Program-made: the position numbers and the translations under genes
Source: Cristatella mucedo
Taxonomy: Eukaryota; Bryozoa; Phylactolaemata; Cristatellidae
Length of the DNA stretch: 64,000 nt
Direction: 5' to 3'
NCBI GenBank assembly: GCA_009760855.2
Contig: WPIO01000046.1
Span: 2,990,001-3,054,000 of the forward strand
Shown: positions 44,863 to 55,935 of the stretch, in pieces
Layout of the letters: each line of letters begins with the position of its first letter
Numbering within the stretch: position 1 is the stretch's first letter
The notes under the pieces: model-generated
Database searches by the model: none
What the model was told of the DNA's origin: nothing
The model's input: only the letters and a program-made list of their open reading frames with translations

Positions 44863-44874
44863 ATACATTTATAA

Positions 44875-45027
44875 TTCATCAGTAGAGCGCCCTGAGCGAA
44901 CTTAATCTCTATTTAGGCGCTTCAACTTAGCGGTAGGGCTGGGGCCCAAGACCTCAACCATCAATTGCATTAGCCTTGACTTTCGTCGGGCGAGCACCTT
45001 AATCCCTGGACCAAACCAGTGCGGTTA
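44875..45027 (-). mobile_element. SINE-B
   Basis: The plus strand begins with the inverted tail (gagcgccctgagcgaactta, atctctatttaggcgcttca), then inverted B-box and A-box regions (cccaagacctcaacc, ttaatccctggaccaaacca). It resembles the copies at 61155 and 63070. Confidence 0.78.
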
Positions 45028-45211
45028 AAATACGGTTGACTTATCATGCCATCATGAGTACAGCCTGCAGCTGCTAAGCGTGTTCATTTTTCTTAATAAA
45101 GCCTTGCCGTTGACGTTTCGAAGATTTGCTCTGAGCCAAGCTTATCGTACAATCCCGATGTCGCTAAGTGAAGAGATATCGATTAACGTTGTCGCCTTCC
45201 AATTAACTTAC

Positions 45212-45365
45212 GGCGAGCCGCGATGATGCACCAGGTAAGGCGATTGCTTTTTACGATCTCGAGCCCGAGGTCGTGGGTTCGAATCCTGTAGTGGGCGATT
45301 CTTTATCGCCGCTGCAAGCCGTGGAGATATCCGCAAATGCTCATCTGTCGCTATAAAAAAGAGGC
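45212..45365 (+). mobile_element. SINE-A
   Basis: It begins ggcgagccgcgatgatgcac, has the acgatctcgagcccgaggtc segment, B-box gtgggttcgaatcctgta, and the body atcgccgctgcaagcc..ctcatctgtcgctataaaaa. It sits at the edge of the GC-rich domain. Confidence 0.87.
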
Positions 45366-45394
45366 CGATACCTTAGCTTGTATTTTACTTAAGA

Positions 45395-48070
45395 AAGCCA
45401 GCAGACGATTTCGCGTGCGTTTTGCAGCAGCGCTTCGCGGTGAGAGCGAACGCCGGCCGCGTAAACGCTGCGAAAGTGACGGGGCAGAGAGATTCATTGA
45501 GCGCCGCGATCGAGTCCCAAATTGGACGACGCCGAGTGACCGCGGCGACGTCAGAGGAGGTCAGAGGAGGAAAAGGTCACAGCTCGACGGCAAGGCGAAG
45601 GGTCAAGCACGCGGCCAGGGCATTTGCGCGAGCCGCCCCGGCCGCGAGCACTGCATCGGCGACGTCAGCAGCCGTCGATGAATCGCCCTGGCCAGCCGCG
45701 CCCATCTAGCGAACGACTTGTCGCGACGGGCGGCGACACGGCGCGCGCGACCGGCAACGGCGCGGCGGAGGCGGCGGCTGGCGACGGGCGGACGTGAGAG
45801 CCACCGTCTCGACCTGCCCGGACATGCCGGGCGCAGGCGCAGTCGCCCACCGGCGGGCGTTCGCGTTCGCTCTCAGGACGCGCGAGCTCCAGCTTGGAGC
45901 GAGCCCAGCCAGCCAGCCGCGGCCGCCGCCAGCTCCAAGCTGGCGGCGGCGGCGGCTGCTGCTGGCGACGGGGCCGTCTGAGCCGTCCGTCAGTTCGCCG
46001 CCGTCCGTCAGTGCGCCGCCGAAGCGAAGCGTCCTGCGAGGCGGCGGCCGGCGCGTCGAAGCGCTCGCCAAACACCGCCGTTTCCTCCACCAGGCTTCGC
46101 TCTGGCGGAGCGCTGAGATCGCCATTTCCGGCTGCAATACCAAAGTCGCGCTGGTCACGTTGGGAGCTTTGAACTGTTTTACCCATAAGCAGCTCGTTAC
46201 CGGGAAAACATGGGCACTTTTAGAGATTCTTTTTGGCGGACGTTAGTGCGAGCCGCCAAAGCGAAGCACATTGGCGGCAAGAGTTTGACACGCGGCGGTG
46301 GGCGCGCCGACTTCCGAGGAGAGGGCGGGAAGAAAGATGGCGGTCAGGACTCGCGCTCTCGGTCTGCGGCACTCGCGCCGTCCAGCGGTCTGAGGCGAGC
46401 CAGTCTCCGGTTAATAAATTTAATGCATCTGCGCCGAGTTTAAGGGCCGTCGCATTTAGACTGCGGTTCGCAGAATAAAGCTCCGGACGGCGGGCTGGCG
46501 GTCCATCTGCATGCGGCATCGATACGCGCACGCCGCGTCGGCGGAATTTAGCGAATTAAGCTGTCACGCAGTTTCACTGTCGGGGCACTGCTTTGAGAAC
46601 CGAAGCCTGGAGCAAGGCCGCTGTGGTCGATTGAGCGAACTGGCAAAGATAGTGCGCGCGCGCAGTGGGCCGTCGCGTCTAGATTTCTAATCGCGGGCGT
46701 GCCAGATGGGCGACGTCGCGAAATCGGACCGCTCCTGCCGCCCCCGCCCTAGTTGGCTGCGCTAATGGGCGCCCAGTCGCGGACGACAAGCGTCGCAGAT
46801 GCAGTAGCAGCGCGTGTTCGGCGGCCCGCGAACGTCGCCGCCACCGACGCCTTTTCGCGCGGATTGAGCTGCCGGGAGAGAGAGCAGCGGGCGGATCCAA
46901 GGTCTTCGTCAGCGGTCAGACGCGAAGCGGCAAAGACGCGGCAATTTTTCCGCGCGAAGGGACGGGTGCGACGGCTGCAGCGTCCAAGCCGACTCGGTCG
47001 CGTCGGATAATTTCCTTCGGACGTCACGTTCGGCGGCGGAGTCTCGCGAGCGCCGTCCAGTGGTCTATCCGCAGTGTCGTCGCGACGGAGACCGAATGGC
47101 GGGCTCTATTTCCCCGAAGGCCGCTAGTTTCTCTCTGCTCAAATCTTATACATCGCGCGCTGCAGAGCTGGAATGCAGAGGCCGCGCGCGCAGCCATCTT
47201 TCGCGGCGTGACGCAGTCCTTGTAGGCGTCGGCCGACGACGATCGCGATTCTGGCGCTGACGGCGGGTCGCTGGCGGTTCGCGCATTGCAATCTGAGGCC
47301 TTGACGTCAAATTATTGCACACGATACAAATTCTAAATTCCGTGTTCAGCACTCCGAGTACGCAGTCAGAGGAGAGCAAGCCTTTGACCTTGCAGTCGGA
47401 GAAGGAGAGCTTCGACCTTCGACCGGATCGGACGGCTTCGAGCCGGCGCTTCCCGTGAACTCGAACCGGGCACAGGCGCGCGCACTTGCTGCACGCCACT
47501 GCGGTCAGCAGACGACGATTGGCGTCCGCTAAAGACGGTTGCAGCGTCTGCGGCCACCGACTTGGTCGCTGCAATACGAAGAGCGCTCCGAGTAGAAGAT
47601 CCGGTGGCCACCTGCGTCGGCCAAGCAGCTGCCTGGCCGATGCGGCTTAGGAGCAGTGGCAACGGCAACGGCGGCTCCAAAACGGACCGAACGACCCCGG
47701 AACGAACCGAACGGAGGCTCCGGAGGCGAGCAGTAGGGGCCTCAGCTCGCTCGTCGCGCGCTCTCGCAGACACGACGGCACCGCGTCTTGCAGACGCCGG
47801 GCCGACACGGTTTCGCTGCGGCGGCGACTCGACCGACGCCTTAAGTGCCGAGTCTTTCGTGCAGTGACTTCCTCCGTGCGCTGTCTCCTCTCTTGTTGCT
47901 CGCGTGCGTGACCCCGCTCTCAACAAAAGGTCGTGCGCTCGATTTAATATTCTCCCACGATTGCACGCGCTGTCATCTCCTATTATCACCAAAGTCAGCA
48001 AGATTGGTTCAGCGTGCACGAGCGCACAAAGGAAAGTTCAACCGGAAAGGGCGATTGCTGTGAAAAACAG
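45395..48070. other. CpG-rich tract 1, no recognised coding exon
   Basis: About 2.7 kb of strongly GC- and CpG-rich DNA. Long open frames exist on both strands (for example 47366-48019 minus, 45665-46186 minus) but are Arg/Ala/Ser-rich and overlap each other, as expected from stop-poor GC-rich sequence. An AT-richer pocket near 46405-46560 carries homeodomain/octamer-like cores (ttaataaatttaatgcatc, gcgaattaag). It is a likely CpG island or regulatory domain; the gene it serves is unknown. Confidence 0.5.
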
Positions 48071-49667
48071 CTAGCTAATGTACTAGTGGAATTAGCACAG
48101 CGACGGAGGGGTCACGAAGTATGCGCCATAGATTTTTTGCATCGCCCTATACAATTTTGCACGCGAGTCCTAGTTGGGTTAGCCGTTCCGTAAAAGCAAG
48201 TAGCTAACGACCTGCTTGCGTTGTACTCTTTGTGAAATTAACATTGGTTCTACGGCGGTATAGCTATGCTACGTGTCATATCGATTCTAACGAAAAGATA
48301 ATTTAGTAATTCATTTCGTGCGCAGTTAAATGATGCACCCTCATAGTTAAAATTGAACGTAATTGTGGATTGAATTGTGAAATAATAAGATAAAGACGAG
48401 GCGTCTTTTGGTTAATTACGCGTGCAAACGCCGTGGAGCGCAACCGCAGTTGAAATTAAACTGAGCACGGCATCATGAAACAGTGATGAACGGGCTGCTG
48501 ATGAGCGCGATTTATAAGTGCGCGCGTGTGTGCGCTGTGGAGATAACCTCTCAGCGGAACAGATAAAAATAAATGGCCTGGCCGGGGTAGCTGGTCTTAG
48601 CGATGGTCTGCGGGACGGGGATTTACAGTGGCTGCGCTTTTGCGAAACTAGACGTTTGGGTGCGTGGTCGCTAGTTTCCAAGCTGAATTTCCCCGCGATG
48701 TTTAGCGGGTCGATGCTTTCTTCTGCGATCTTGCGCGGGTAAGAGTCTCGAGGTGAGAGCCTCGTCCATTCAGGTCAACCCGGGCTGGCTTGGCTGGCCG
48801 AGGTCAAAATTCAGCGGCAAGCTCGTCGCCCAGCCTTTTGCCTAGATACACGAGCAGCAAAATAATTCGAGCGAGTAAGCGACTTGTGCAACCGCACATC
48901 ATTGGGCCACTCACTAGTGGTTGATGTTAAGGGCTTATAGATTCCTACGCACTACCTCATTGGTGGCTGTTGATGCACATGATTGCTTGCACTGCTTGCA
49001 CTCTTTTAACTGGCTCGCAGCAGACATTCGTACAGTGTCATTTGTTCGTTAAACAGAATCACCGATGGTTTTTAGTCGCAGCCGAAATCGGATGTGTTTT
49101 TCAAACGTGCTCACTTACCTAGTGGGAATTTGTGTATTTGGGCTGCCAGCTCTCGCGTCACTCGACCGGTTAGGAATTTTCTCTCAAAGCCAATTCGATT
49201 TTACTTGATGCTTTGATTTTCTTTTTTTGATTTTTTGATTTGACTTCCCATTTTAATAATGGTCGATTTTACTTAGCACTGGTTCGAAACCTAAACCGGA
49301 GCAGCCAGCCGTAGCGAGGCTCTGCTTCCGGTCGACGGGTCATTGCGTCTGAGCATTTTCGCTGCTATGCGTTTGCATGCAAAGTTTTTTTAATTTTAAA
49401 ATATAACAGCGCGTCCCCTCTATTTTTTCTCTCACGCACTAGTGAGATACGAGAAATAAGGCACAGCGCCAAGAGCTACCAACGAACGCCGAGAGCTGAA
49501 AGGAGGGAGAGTGGAAATATTTCGCACGTCGCCGTTCTATTGAGAGCGCGGCATGCACGCGTAAAAAAAAGCAACACCGGATTCTCTCGCTGCGTTTCGG
49601 GGATTGGTCTATCACTGATGAGTCATCGACCAGCTCGCGCGGCATGCTCGCACATTACGATCCTGGT
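48071..49667. other. Spacer between CpG-rich tracts
   Basis: No gene or repeat recognised. The stretch 48400-48740 contains closely spaced ggttaattacgcg, agataacc and agataaaaataaa elements (homeodomain and GATA-like cores) in GC-rich surroundings, which could be an enhancer. Confidence 0.35.
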
Positions 49668-49850
49668 CAAAGGGATTGTAACGGCACACACTCGCTAGGT
49701 AGGGCGGTTGCTTTTCACGACCTCAGCCCCGAGGTCGTGTGTTCGAATCCTGCGGCGGGCGATCCTTTATCGCCACTGAAAGCGGTGGCGATAGCCGCAA
49801 AGGCTCTTCTTTCACTGTACAAAAAGAGTCTGTTAAATCAGATAGTATTT
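49668..49850 (+). mobile_element. SINE-A
   Basis: A-box region tcgctaggtagggcggttgc, the cgacctcagccccgaggtcg palindrome, B-box gtgttcgaatcctgcgg, the family body, and a full 3' end (ctgtacaaaaagagtctgtt, aaatcagatagta). The CCCCGAGG segment is well kept. Confidence 0.9.
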
Positions 49851-50577
49851 TTTTTATTCGATAGTTTAGCAGGCAGTTATTTATCGCCATGCGCACGCGT
49901 GTGACTCGCGCTATAGTTGCTTTGGCGCTACGTTAGCGAGGCGGTTACCTGTAAATTAGCGACGTCGTGTGCTTTTATGTAGCTTTCAAAGTAGAAAGAT
50001 ATGCAGCTATGGCTTGGGCGAGCGAGTAAGCTGTCGGAAAGACCTGCGACCTCGTTATCCGCCAATGATTCGATGCAAGAAGTGGCCTGCGGTGGGTACT
50101 TTTTTAAGTGAGGTTTTCAGTCGATCGTAACAATGGTGATAACTCAACGACACGCGTGAAAAAAAATCAAAACCGGCGATTTGGAAATTGATCAAAGTGC
50201 GTACTTTGACGAAGATTCGTCTGCGCTGAATACTGAGCTCAACAGTGACCTTAGCCTCAGAGGCGGCAAGGATGGCGGCGCGCACGAATATGACGGAGAT
50301 TCTTTTCTTACCCCTCACTCGTTCTGTTTGAATGCATGAGAAGTCATACGTACCGCAGAGTCTAAATTAAAGTGGTCTGCAATGTCTTAATTTGACCTCT
50401 TAGAGCAGCCTGAGCAAGGCGCATAAGCAGAGAGGACGCACGAAGCTGAGCGTAGCGGAAATGCTCGCATGCGCAGACCTCTGCGATTGCCTTCCGGCCG
50501 ATCCGGGCGATCCCGCACCGCGCAGAGCAGCTGAGCTTCCGCTGAGCCGCAGACGCGTCAGTCGCCGCCTATGGCGT

Positions 50578-50606
50578 CATATCACATATCATATCATATC
50601 ATATCA
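50578..50606. repeat. Short (CATAT)n tandem repeat
   Basis: Five-base units catat repeated about five times, with edge variants (cacatatcatatcatatc), inside CpG-rich tract 2. Confidence 0.85.
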
Positions 50607-51354
50607 CACAGTAGCTGACGGCTTGTGCTCTACTGTCGTCGCTCAATTTGCTGGCACAGAGAGCTCTGGCTAGAAATAGACTTGCGCCAGCCGGCTCGCC
50701 GGCTTCCAGCATCGAATGTCAAATGCCGGACGCTGAGCCCCGGAATAAGGAAATCGGTTGCTACCTGCAGATGCGGAGCCTCGGATAGAGGAATCCTATC
50801 GCCAGCGGTTTCGCAGGAAAAGCAAGAGGCTTCGCCACTTTTTCTCTCGCTCTCACGATCGGTGCGAGTGATTCGAGTCGCAGCAGGACAGAGAGCAGCA
50901 GCAGCAGGAGGATCGGAGCGGTGGCTTAGCCTAAACCCTCTCGCCGTTCGTCGTATAAGGAATGCCTGCGCTATCGCGGGCCGCGGATCAGCGCGCGAAC
51001 GCGAGCGCGCACGAGCGTCAGAGCTGTGGATGGACCGATCTGTCCGCCGGAGGAGAATCGCGGCGACGTCCGCTTCGAAGCCACTCGAGCGAGCTTGTCG
51101 ACACTCTAACCGAAAGCACGTGACGCTCCTCGGGCCACACCGCGCGGCTGCGTGCTTCCGAGCAGCGCATGCCTGCCTGGAAATTCGATTAACCCAAGCG
51201 GGCTCAGTTTCAGAGGATGCTGCGGCGACCGAGCGGGTGCGAGCGGGCGCGCGTGAGAGCGAGGAGAGGCGAAGCGCAGACCGACGCGCAGACGGACAGA
51301 TAATCTGGGCGACGCGCGCGAGGAGCGAGGCTCACTGCAACCTTAGGGGGCGTA

Positions 51355-51391
51355 TTTGGCGCGAAACGAGGCTGCCGGAACCGGCGATTGG
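51355..51391. promoter_or_regulatory. E2F-like palindrome plus inverted CCAAT box
   Basis: TTTGGCGCGAAA at 51355-51366 is the ideal palindromic E2F motif. ATTGG at 51387-51391 is an inverted CCAAT core 20 bases further on. Such pairs are common in cell-cycle promoters of animals. No transcription start or TATA element is identified. Confidence 0.35.
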
Positions 51392-51500
51392 TCGCTGGTG
51401 CGCTTTTTTTTTATCTCGAGCTAGGAGCTTCAGCAGCGACAAAGCTGGACATGCTGGAGCTCCGTGCCCTCGGCGAAAATTTAGCACTTCCTAGCTGTAG

Positions 51501-52205
51501 CTAGTTTCAAAGCGAGGCTCGTGCTGCCATTGCTGGGTGCGCGGCTCGATCGCGTTCTTAAATTCCTAGGCTGCTCGTCTGCTGCTGGCTTGGCTTGTGG
51601 AATGAGACTGTTCAGTTGAGTGGTTATGTAATGCATTCGTAAATCAAAATTGGACGCGAGAGACCGCCAACGCTTTTCTGCTGCAAGCAATGCGCGCTTA
51701 GCTAAAACTCTCTTTAGCTGGCGTTCGCTATTTTTCCAGCATGCAAAGAGTTGTGGAAAAATTTGAAAACAATTTGTTGAAAGGCTGAAGAATTTCGTGC
51801 GAGAACATCCAGGAGCGCAATGCAGCTTTCGGCGTATTGTCGCACAGTCGTCGGTAGTTTGCCGTATTTTTTTCACACGTTATTTTTGTCATCTTCTGAA
51901 TGAGCAAAGGCTGCAAGGCTATGGTCCAATGTTACGCCAGCAAATAAACCGGCTATAGCGCGCGCGCAGAGTGAGAGTCACGGTCTCGTCGTCGTCGGAG
52001 CCCGGAAGGAGCATGTAGCCTTCGGGCTTTGCAATACGCGTCCACCAAGGCCAACTCAGCGTGTCGCTAGGTAGCGCGATGACGTGATGGCAAGTAACAT
52101 CGAGAAAAAAATCGTGCATTAAAACTCAGTGGACTTGGAAAATTTTTTGTCCGACGATTTTCGTTCTGGGGATGACATTATCTGATGATGGTATTTACGG
52201 ATTCT
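51501..52205. other. Spacer, nothing recognised
   Basis: Moderate GC, short open frames on both strands (for example 51481-51876 minus, 131 codons, no recognisable domain). No repeat family was identified. Confidence 0.4.
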
Positions 52206-52328
52206 ATAATATATATATATATACTCTATAATATATATATATATATATATAAATGTATGTGTATGCGTGTGTGTATACTGTATATATATAATATGATTCT
52301 TTATTTATATCCTCTCTTAACGAGCAAG

Positions 52329-52370
<42 letters not shown>
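52206..52370. repeat. Cluster of AT microsatellites
   Basis: Three AT runs (about 52206-52222, 52230-52250, 52331-52369) with TATATA/TGTATG variants between. They lie between CpG-rich tracts 2 and 3. Confidence 0.9.
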
Positions 52371-52371
<1 letters not shown>

Positions 52372-52589
52372 AATGAGGCTTGCAAATGTTATTAAAATGA
52401 AAAGGTTTAGAGAAAATATGCGTCGTCCGAGCTGACACGATGGAGGTTTCGTAACGCGCTCACTAAATTATTCTCACCTCTCCGCCTGAAATCTTTGGAA
52501 GAAACACGGACCCCCGAAGCAGTACTTCAAGCGGCCTGGTACTTCTTTAGGTACGCGTCTCTAAAACCAGTCCATTGGAGCTTACGTGT

Positions 52590-53720
52590 ACTGCTATAGC
52601 CAACCGACGCGAAAGCGGGGCCGTGCGCGTCTTCCAGCGCTCCGCCCCGATTTCTAGTGGCGACGACCGCTTTGAAGTGCTGAAAAAGGAGTTTCGGCAA
52701 ATTGAATCCGCGCCTCGCTGTTAGGGCACTGGCGCGCTCGCGCGCCGGCGGTGCAAAGCGAAGCAAGGTGCTCGCTCGACGGAGCGCTCAGCAGTCGGCC
52801 GGTCGGGGGCCGAAGAGGGAGAGAGCAATTTTACCCATTAGGTTCATAATTAAGAGCAAACATCGCCGCGATCCTCGCTGAAACCGCATCCCCCTCGCCG
52901 TGACCCGCTAACCAGCGGCATGTGTGCGCGGCAGACGAGGGCCGCGCGAGGCGGGCACCGTCGGCGGCGCTCGGCGAGCTTAAGAAAATATGCTCCGCCG
53001 GCTGTCTGTTGTTTTTAACCGCGGCGAATTAGCGCGAAAGAGAAGTCCGCGGCGGCGAGGCAGGCCGGGCACCCCGGTTTTGATTAGCGCCGCTCTCACT
53101 GCGGCGTCGAGCTGGGCGCTGCTGCATTTTCATCCGCCAGGACGAGCGAGGCAACGCCTCCTCGAGGCTGCCTGCGCGGGCGACCGTTTCTTCAAGCGGC
53201 CGCCTTCGACCGGCGTGGCCGCCGGGAGCGGAAGTAAGCCGGATGTGGGTGAGTGCGTTAAGAAAAAAGTAGTCGCCAGAGGTGAACGCTTGTGCGAGTA
53301 AAAGGAAAGGTGCTCGCCGCAGCCCGGGACTTCGAGGTGCCCGAAACTGGCGGAAGCATCGATGGAGCATCAACTTCCAAGTCGCTTGCGTCACTCTCGG
53401 GGCCAAATCTCGCTGACAACGTGCGCGCGCGAGAGAAAGCGAGACAAAGTAGGCGCTGCGGTTCTGCGCGCCGCTCGGTCCACGACGGTTGTTCGTCCGC
53501 AGCGGCGTCTGCAGAGACTAACCGGAAGCGGTGCCGAAGTCGGTTCGCGTTTGAGGCTGTCGTTTATAGCCAGTGCTCGATCTTTCCGAATGTCGCAAGG
53601 CCGATCTCACTGGGTGAGCGTTTCGGAGCAGGTAAATTTCGGCAGCTGGTGGCCGCGCTTCGAGTGACGCACAGAGTGCTATTATTGAATTAAAGGCGAG
53701 AGCTTTTCTTACGCGTCAGC
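52590..53720. other. CpG-rich tract 3, no recognised exon
   Basis: GC/CpG-rich with overlapping open frames on both strands (53029-53406 minus, 53292-53693 plus), none with a recognisable domain. An AT-rich island at 52835-52862 (ttacccattaggttcataat then taagagcaaacat) is embedded in it. Candidate 5' UTR or regulatory DNA. Confidence 0.45.
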
Positions 53721-54196
53721 CTGCGGACGCGTAGCGAGCGACACGGCTCAACGGTAAACGGAAGTGAACTCATCGAGGAGTTTGCATGCGGTCGCGCGCG
53801 CGCCAGCGTTGGCTTTTTGCATCAAATAAAATAATATCGAAGCCGTTGGCCTTTTGAAATCGTGCGATTAGACTGAAGCCTGCAGGGTATCTATCGTCTG
53901 CGGCGAAAAGTAAGAAATGGCGGAATTTTTTCTTCGCGCTAATAAAGTCTCATGGCCTCTCAGAGCGCTTTCCATTCTTGAAATACATCCCACTATTGAT
54001 ATTCGGAACGGAATTTTTACAAGAACATCGCAGCTGCTAGCTGGTCTAGATTTATGCAGTTCCCTACCAGCTGCAGAATTTCCTTCTTCTCTCCAACGAG
54101 AGGTTTACGGTCAGCCGCTAAGCTTGTCTGTCGGTAACGTCGAAACTGCCACGTAACGTCACTTGTTAACGATAAAACCCCATACTCTCAATCATA

Positions 54197-54231
54197 AATA
54201 TGAATATAAATAAATATAAATATAAATATAG
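54197..54231. repeat. (ATAAAT)n-like repeat
   Basis: An AT-rich run of aaatataaat units just upstream of the LINE-C segment. Confidence 0.8.
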
Positions 54232-54239
54232 TCCATAAT

Positions 54240-54870
54240 CTCAATCAATCAAGCTACGCATCGGCTTTGAGATCACTACATTTCAAGTCCTTCCTTCCGT
54301 GTGCGGCTGAGGCTTATCTGGGCTTTACTCAGTTAGTCTTCGTGATTTGCATCGCGCTACCAACTACCGGCGCCCGCCACCGCTCTAGCGGCATAGTGGC
54401 GCCTCTAAGCAGCCTCAAATCCGCTGCAGACTGCGGTTTCAGTTCCTATGCGCCGGAGGCCTCGAGCTCGCCAACGAATGACATCAACGCGTTAGCTGCC
54501 TTGACGAGATTTAAAATAAAGCTGAGATCCTACGAGCTCCGCACAAAACGTATCTATCGGTCTGAACTGTTGCCAGGTGCAGACGTCAAAACATCGTCTG
54601 ACTTGACAAGATTTAAAATTAAACTGAGATCCTACTAGCCCCGCACAAAACGTATCTGTCCGTCCGAATTGTTTCTAGCTACTGACATCAGAAAATGAGC
54701 CGATTAGAGAAGATTTACAATAAAGTTGAGATCCTAACTGTTCGTTCAAAAAAATTCAGAGTTCATCTGATGTGCCCCTTATGAGCTTATGCGTGCTGAA
54801 ATAGTGCAAATCACCACAAATCGGCTGACATACTTTGCCGGCAAATGTAAGTTCTCTTCGCAGTGCTTCT
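54240..54870 (+). mobile_element. LINE-C, C-terminus and 3' UTR, with internal tandem repeat
   Basis: The plus frame reads '..RHRSSGIVAPLSSLKSA', ADCGFSSYAPEASSSPTNDI and ALTRFKIKLRSYELR. This matches the end of CR1-like RTs (RSSSSG..VP..RLKS.GDR.FS..AP.LWNSLP.DIR..SL..FK..LK.Y). The sequence is distinct from LINE-A and LINE-B. A tail of the common form follows (ggcaaatgtaagttctcttc, ttagggtgctatgc). The WNSLP core has decayed to 'SSSPT'. Confidence 0.7.
54501..54745. repeat. Tandem duplication, about 100-bp unit, 2.5 copies
   Basis: The unit beginning ttgacgagatttaaaataaa at about 54502 recurs at about 54604 and, more diverged, at about 54700 (agaagatttacaataaagtt). Each copy contains gagatcctac and, in the first two, gcacaaaacgtatct. 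It lies inside the LINE-C C-terminal coding end. Confidence 0.85.
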
Positions 54871-55821
54871 TTTAGGGTGCTATGCGCACTTTATTAGTAC
54901 TGTTACAGGTAGGTACCGCCGTGTAAAAATAGAGGTTAGGGAAAGGTGCGCAGCATCAGCAGCGAACGGTGCGATTGACTTAGCTGCGTGCACGAGGTGC
55001 GGGGCCTGAGGTCCAGCGCCCGTAATCAGGTGGCTGCCGTCAGGCGCCACCAGAGATTTGGATTTAAACACGAAACCAGCCAGACAGATTCTTTGTTTGC
55101 TGAACGAGAGCACTTTAACGCCACAAGAAAGGAGGGTGGGTTCGTTGGCACTATAGCATTCGGATTGCAACCCTACCTCAATGGTCATACGATCGTATTT
55201 ACCGGCCCATACTCTTATTGATACGATGAAAGAAGAAATAAACACCCGCAGGTGTACTCTAATTAAGGGTGCAGTGCTCCAGGAAGATGGCCGCAGTCGA
55301 ACCTCGCTCGGCGGTTCATTCTTCGGCGCTGGGCACTCCGACGCGGCAATTCGGGTGCCGATCAAGTTGTTGAATGCCAAGCCAGCGAAATAAATTGTAC
55401 AAGATTACACGGTGATGCACTCGAAAACACGATGCTGATTATGTGCTTTCGCTGTAGCGCGGTGAGCCCTGTACCTGGTTCCAAGAGGCTCAACTACGTT
55501 ACTCAGACGCTGCGGCGGTCCCGCAATATACTGGGCCACGGAAGTGGAAGCAATATTCTGATTCGCTGACCGCAGATCCTCGGTCATCAAATGCATTGCT
55601 AGCAGAAGCAGTTGCAAGTTAAAGCACGCAAAATGATCTAAAAACCATTCTCTTGGTGAGAGTCTGATGTCGTTTAAAAATTAATCACGATCGTGACTAG
55701 TGAGAACGGAGCTGTTCACGTGGCTACGCCATCATTTCTTTCGGCTGTCTAGCTTGTGAAGCGAGAGCCGTGCACGGATCAGCGATCGCGCGATTACGTT
55801 CTCGAGGTTCTTCGCAAAAAC
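54871..55821. other. Intergenic; one long open frame of unknown status
   Basis: A 166-codon minus-strand frame (55380-54880; starts MAFNNLIGTRIAASECPAPK) has balanced composition but no recognisable domain. A plus-strand frame overlaps it. It may be a chance ORF or repeat-derived. Confidence 0.3.
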
Positions 55822-55935
55822 CGAAAGCCGCTTAGGCTGTGAGTGCGCCATACAAAACTCTCCTGCGTAACACCCACATGGTCTTTATGACTTTGTGGAG
55901 TTACTGACGGAGATACATTACATTACATTACAACA
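55822..55935 (+). mobile_element. LINE-B 3' UTR fragment
   Basis: The text aaagccgcttaggctgtgag, caaaactctcctgcgtaaca, tggtctttatgactttgtgg and agatacattacattacatta is the best-preserved LINE-B 3' end here, with the full tail repeat. It is 5' truncated to about 110 bp. Confidence 0.88.

Larger units (their letters stand above)
50405..51500. other. CpG-rich tract 2, promoter-like
   Basis: GC/CpG-rich. The 289-codon plus frame at 50625-51494 is Arg/Ala-rich without recognisable domains and I do not accept it as a gene. Near its end are a palindromic E2F-type site (51355-51366) and an inverted CCAAT box (51387-51391), which suggest a promoter. Confidence 0.45.

Noticed and set aside
45665-46246. 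Several overlapping 90-173 residue frames on both strands
   Set aside because: Mutually overlapping frames in a CpG-rich tract; none has a conserved motif.
47366-48019. 217-residue minus-strand open frame
   Set aside because: Same reasons: GC-rich, low-complexity, overlapping frames on the other strand, no recognisable family.
50625-51494. 289-residue plus-strand open frame
   Set aside because: Arg/Ala/Ser-rich composition, no domain, in CpG-rich DNA where stop codons are rare. Overlapping frames and promoter-like motifs fit non-coding DNA better.
54880-55380. 166-residue minus-strand frame
   Set aside because: Not convincing as a gene: no domain, no splice context, an overlapping plus frame. 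Mentioned only as an open question.
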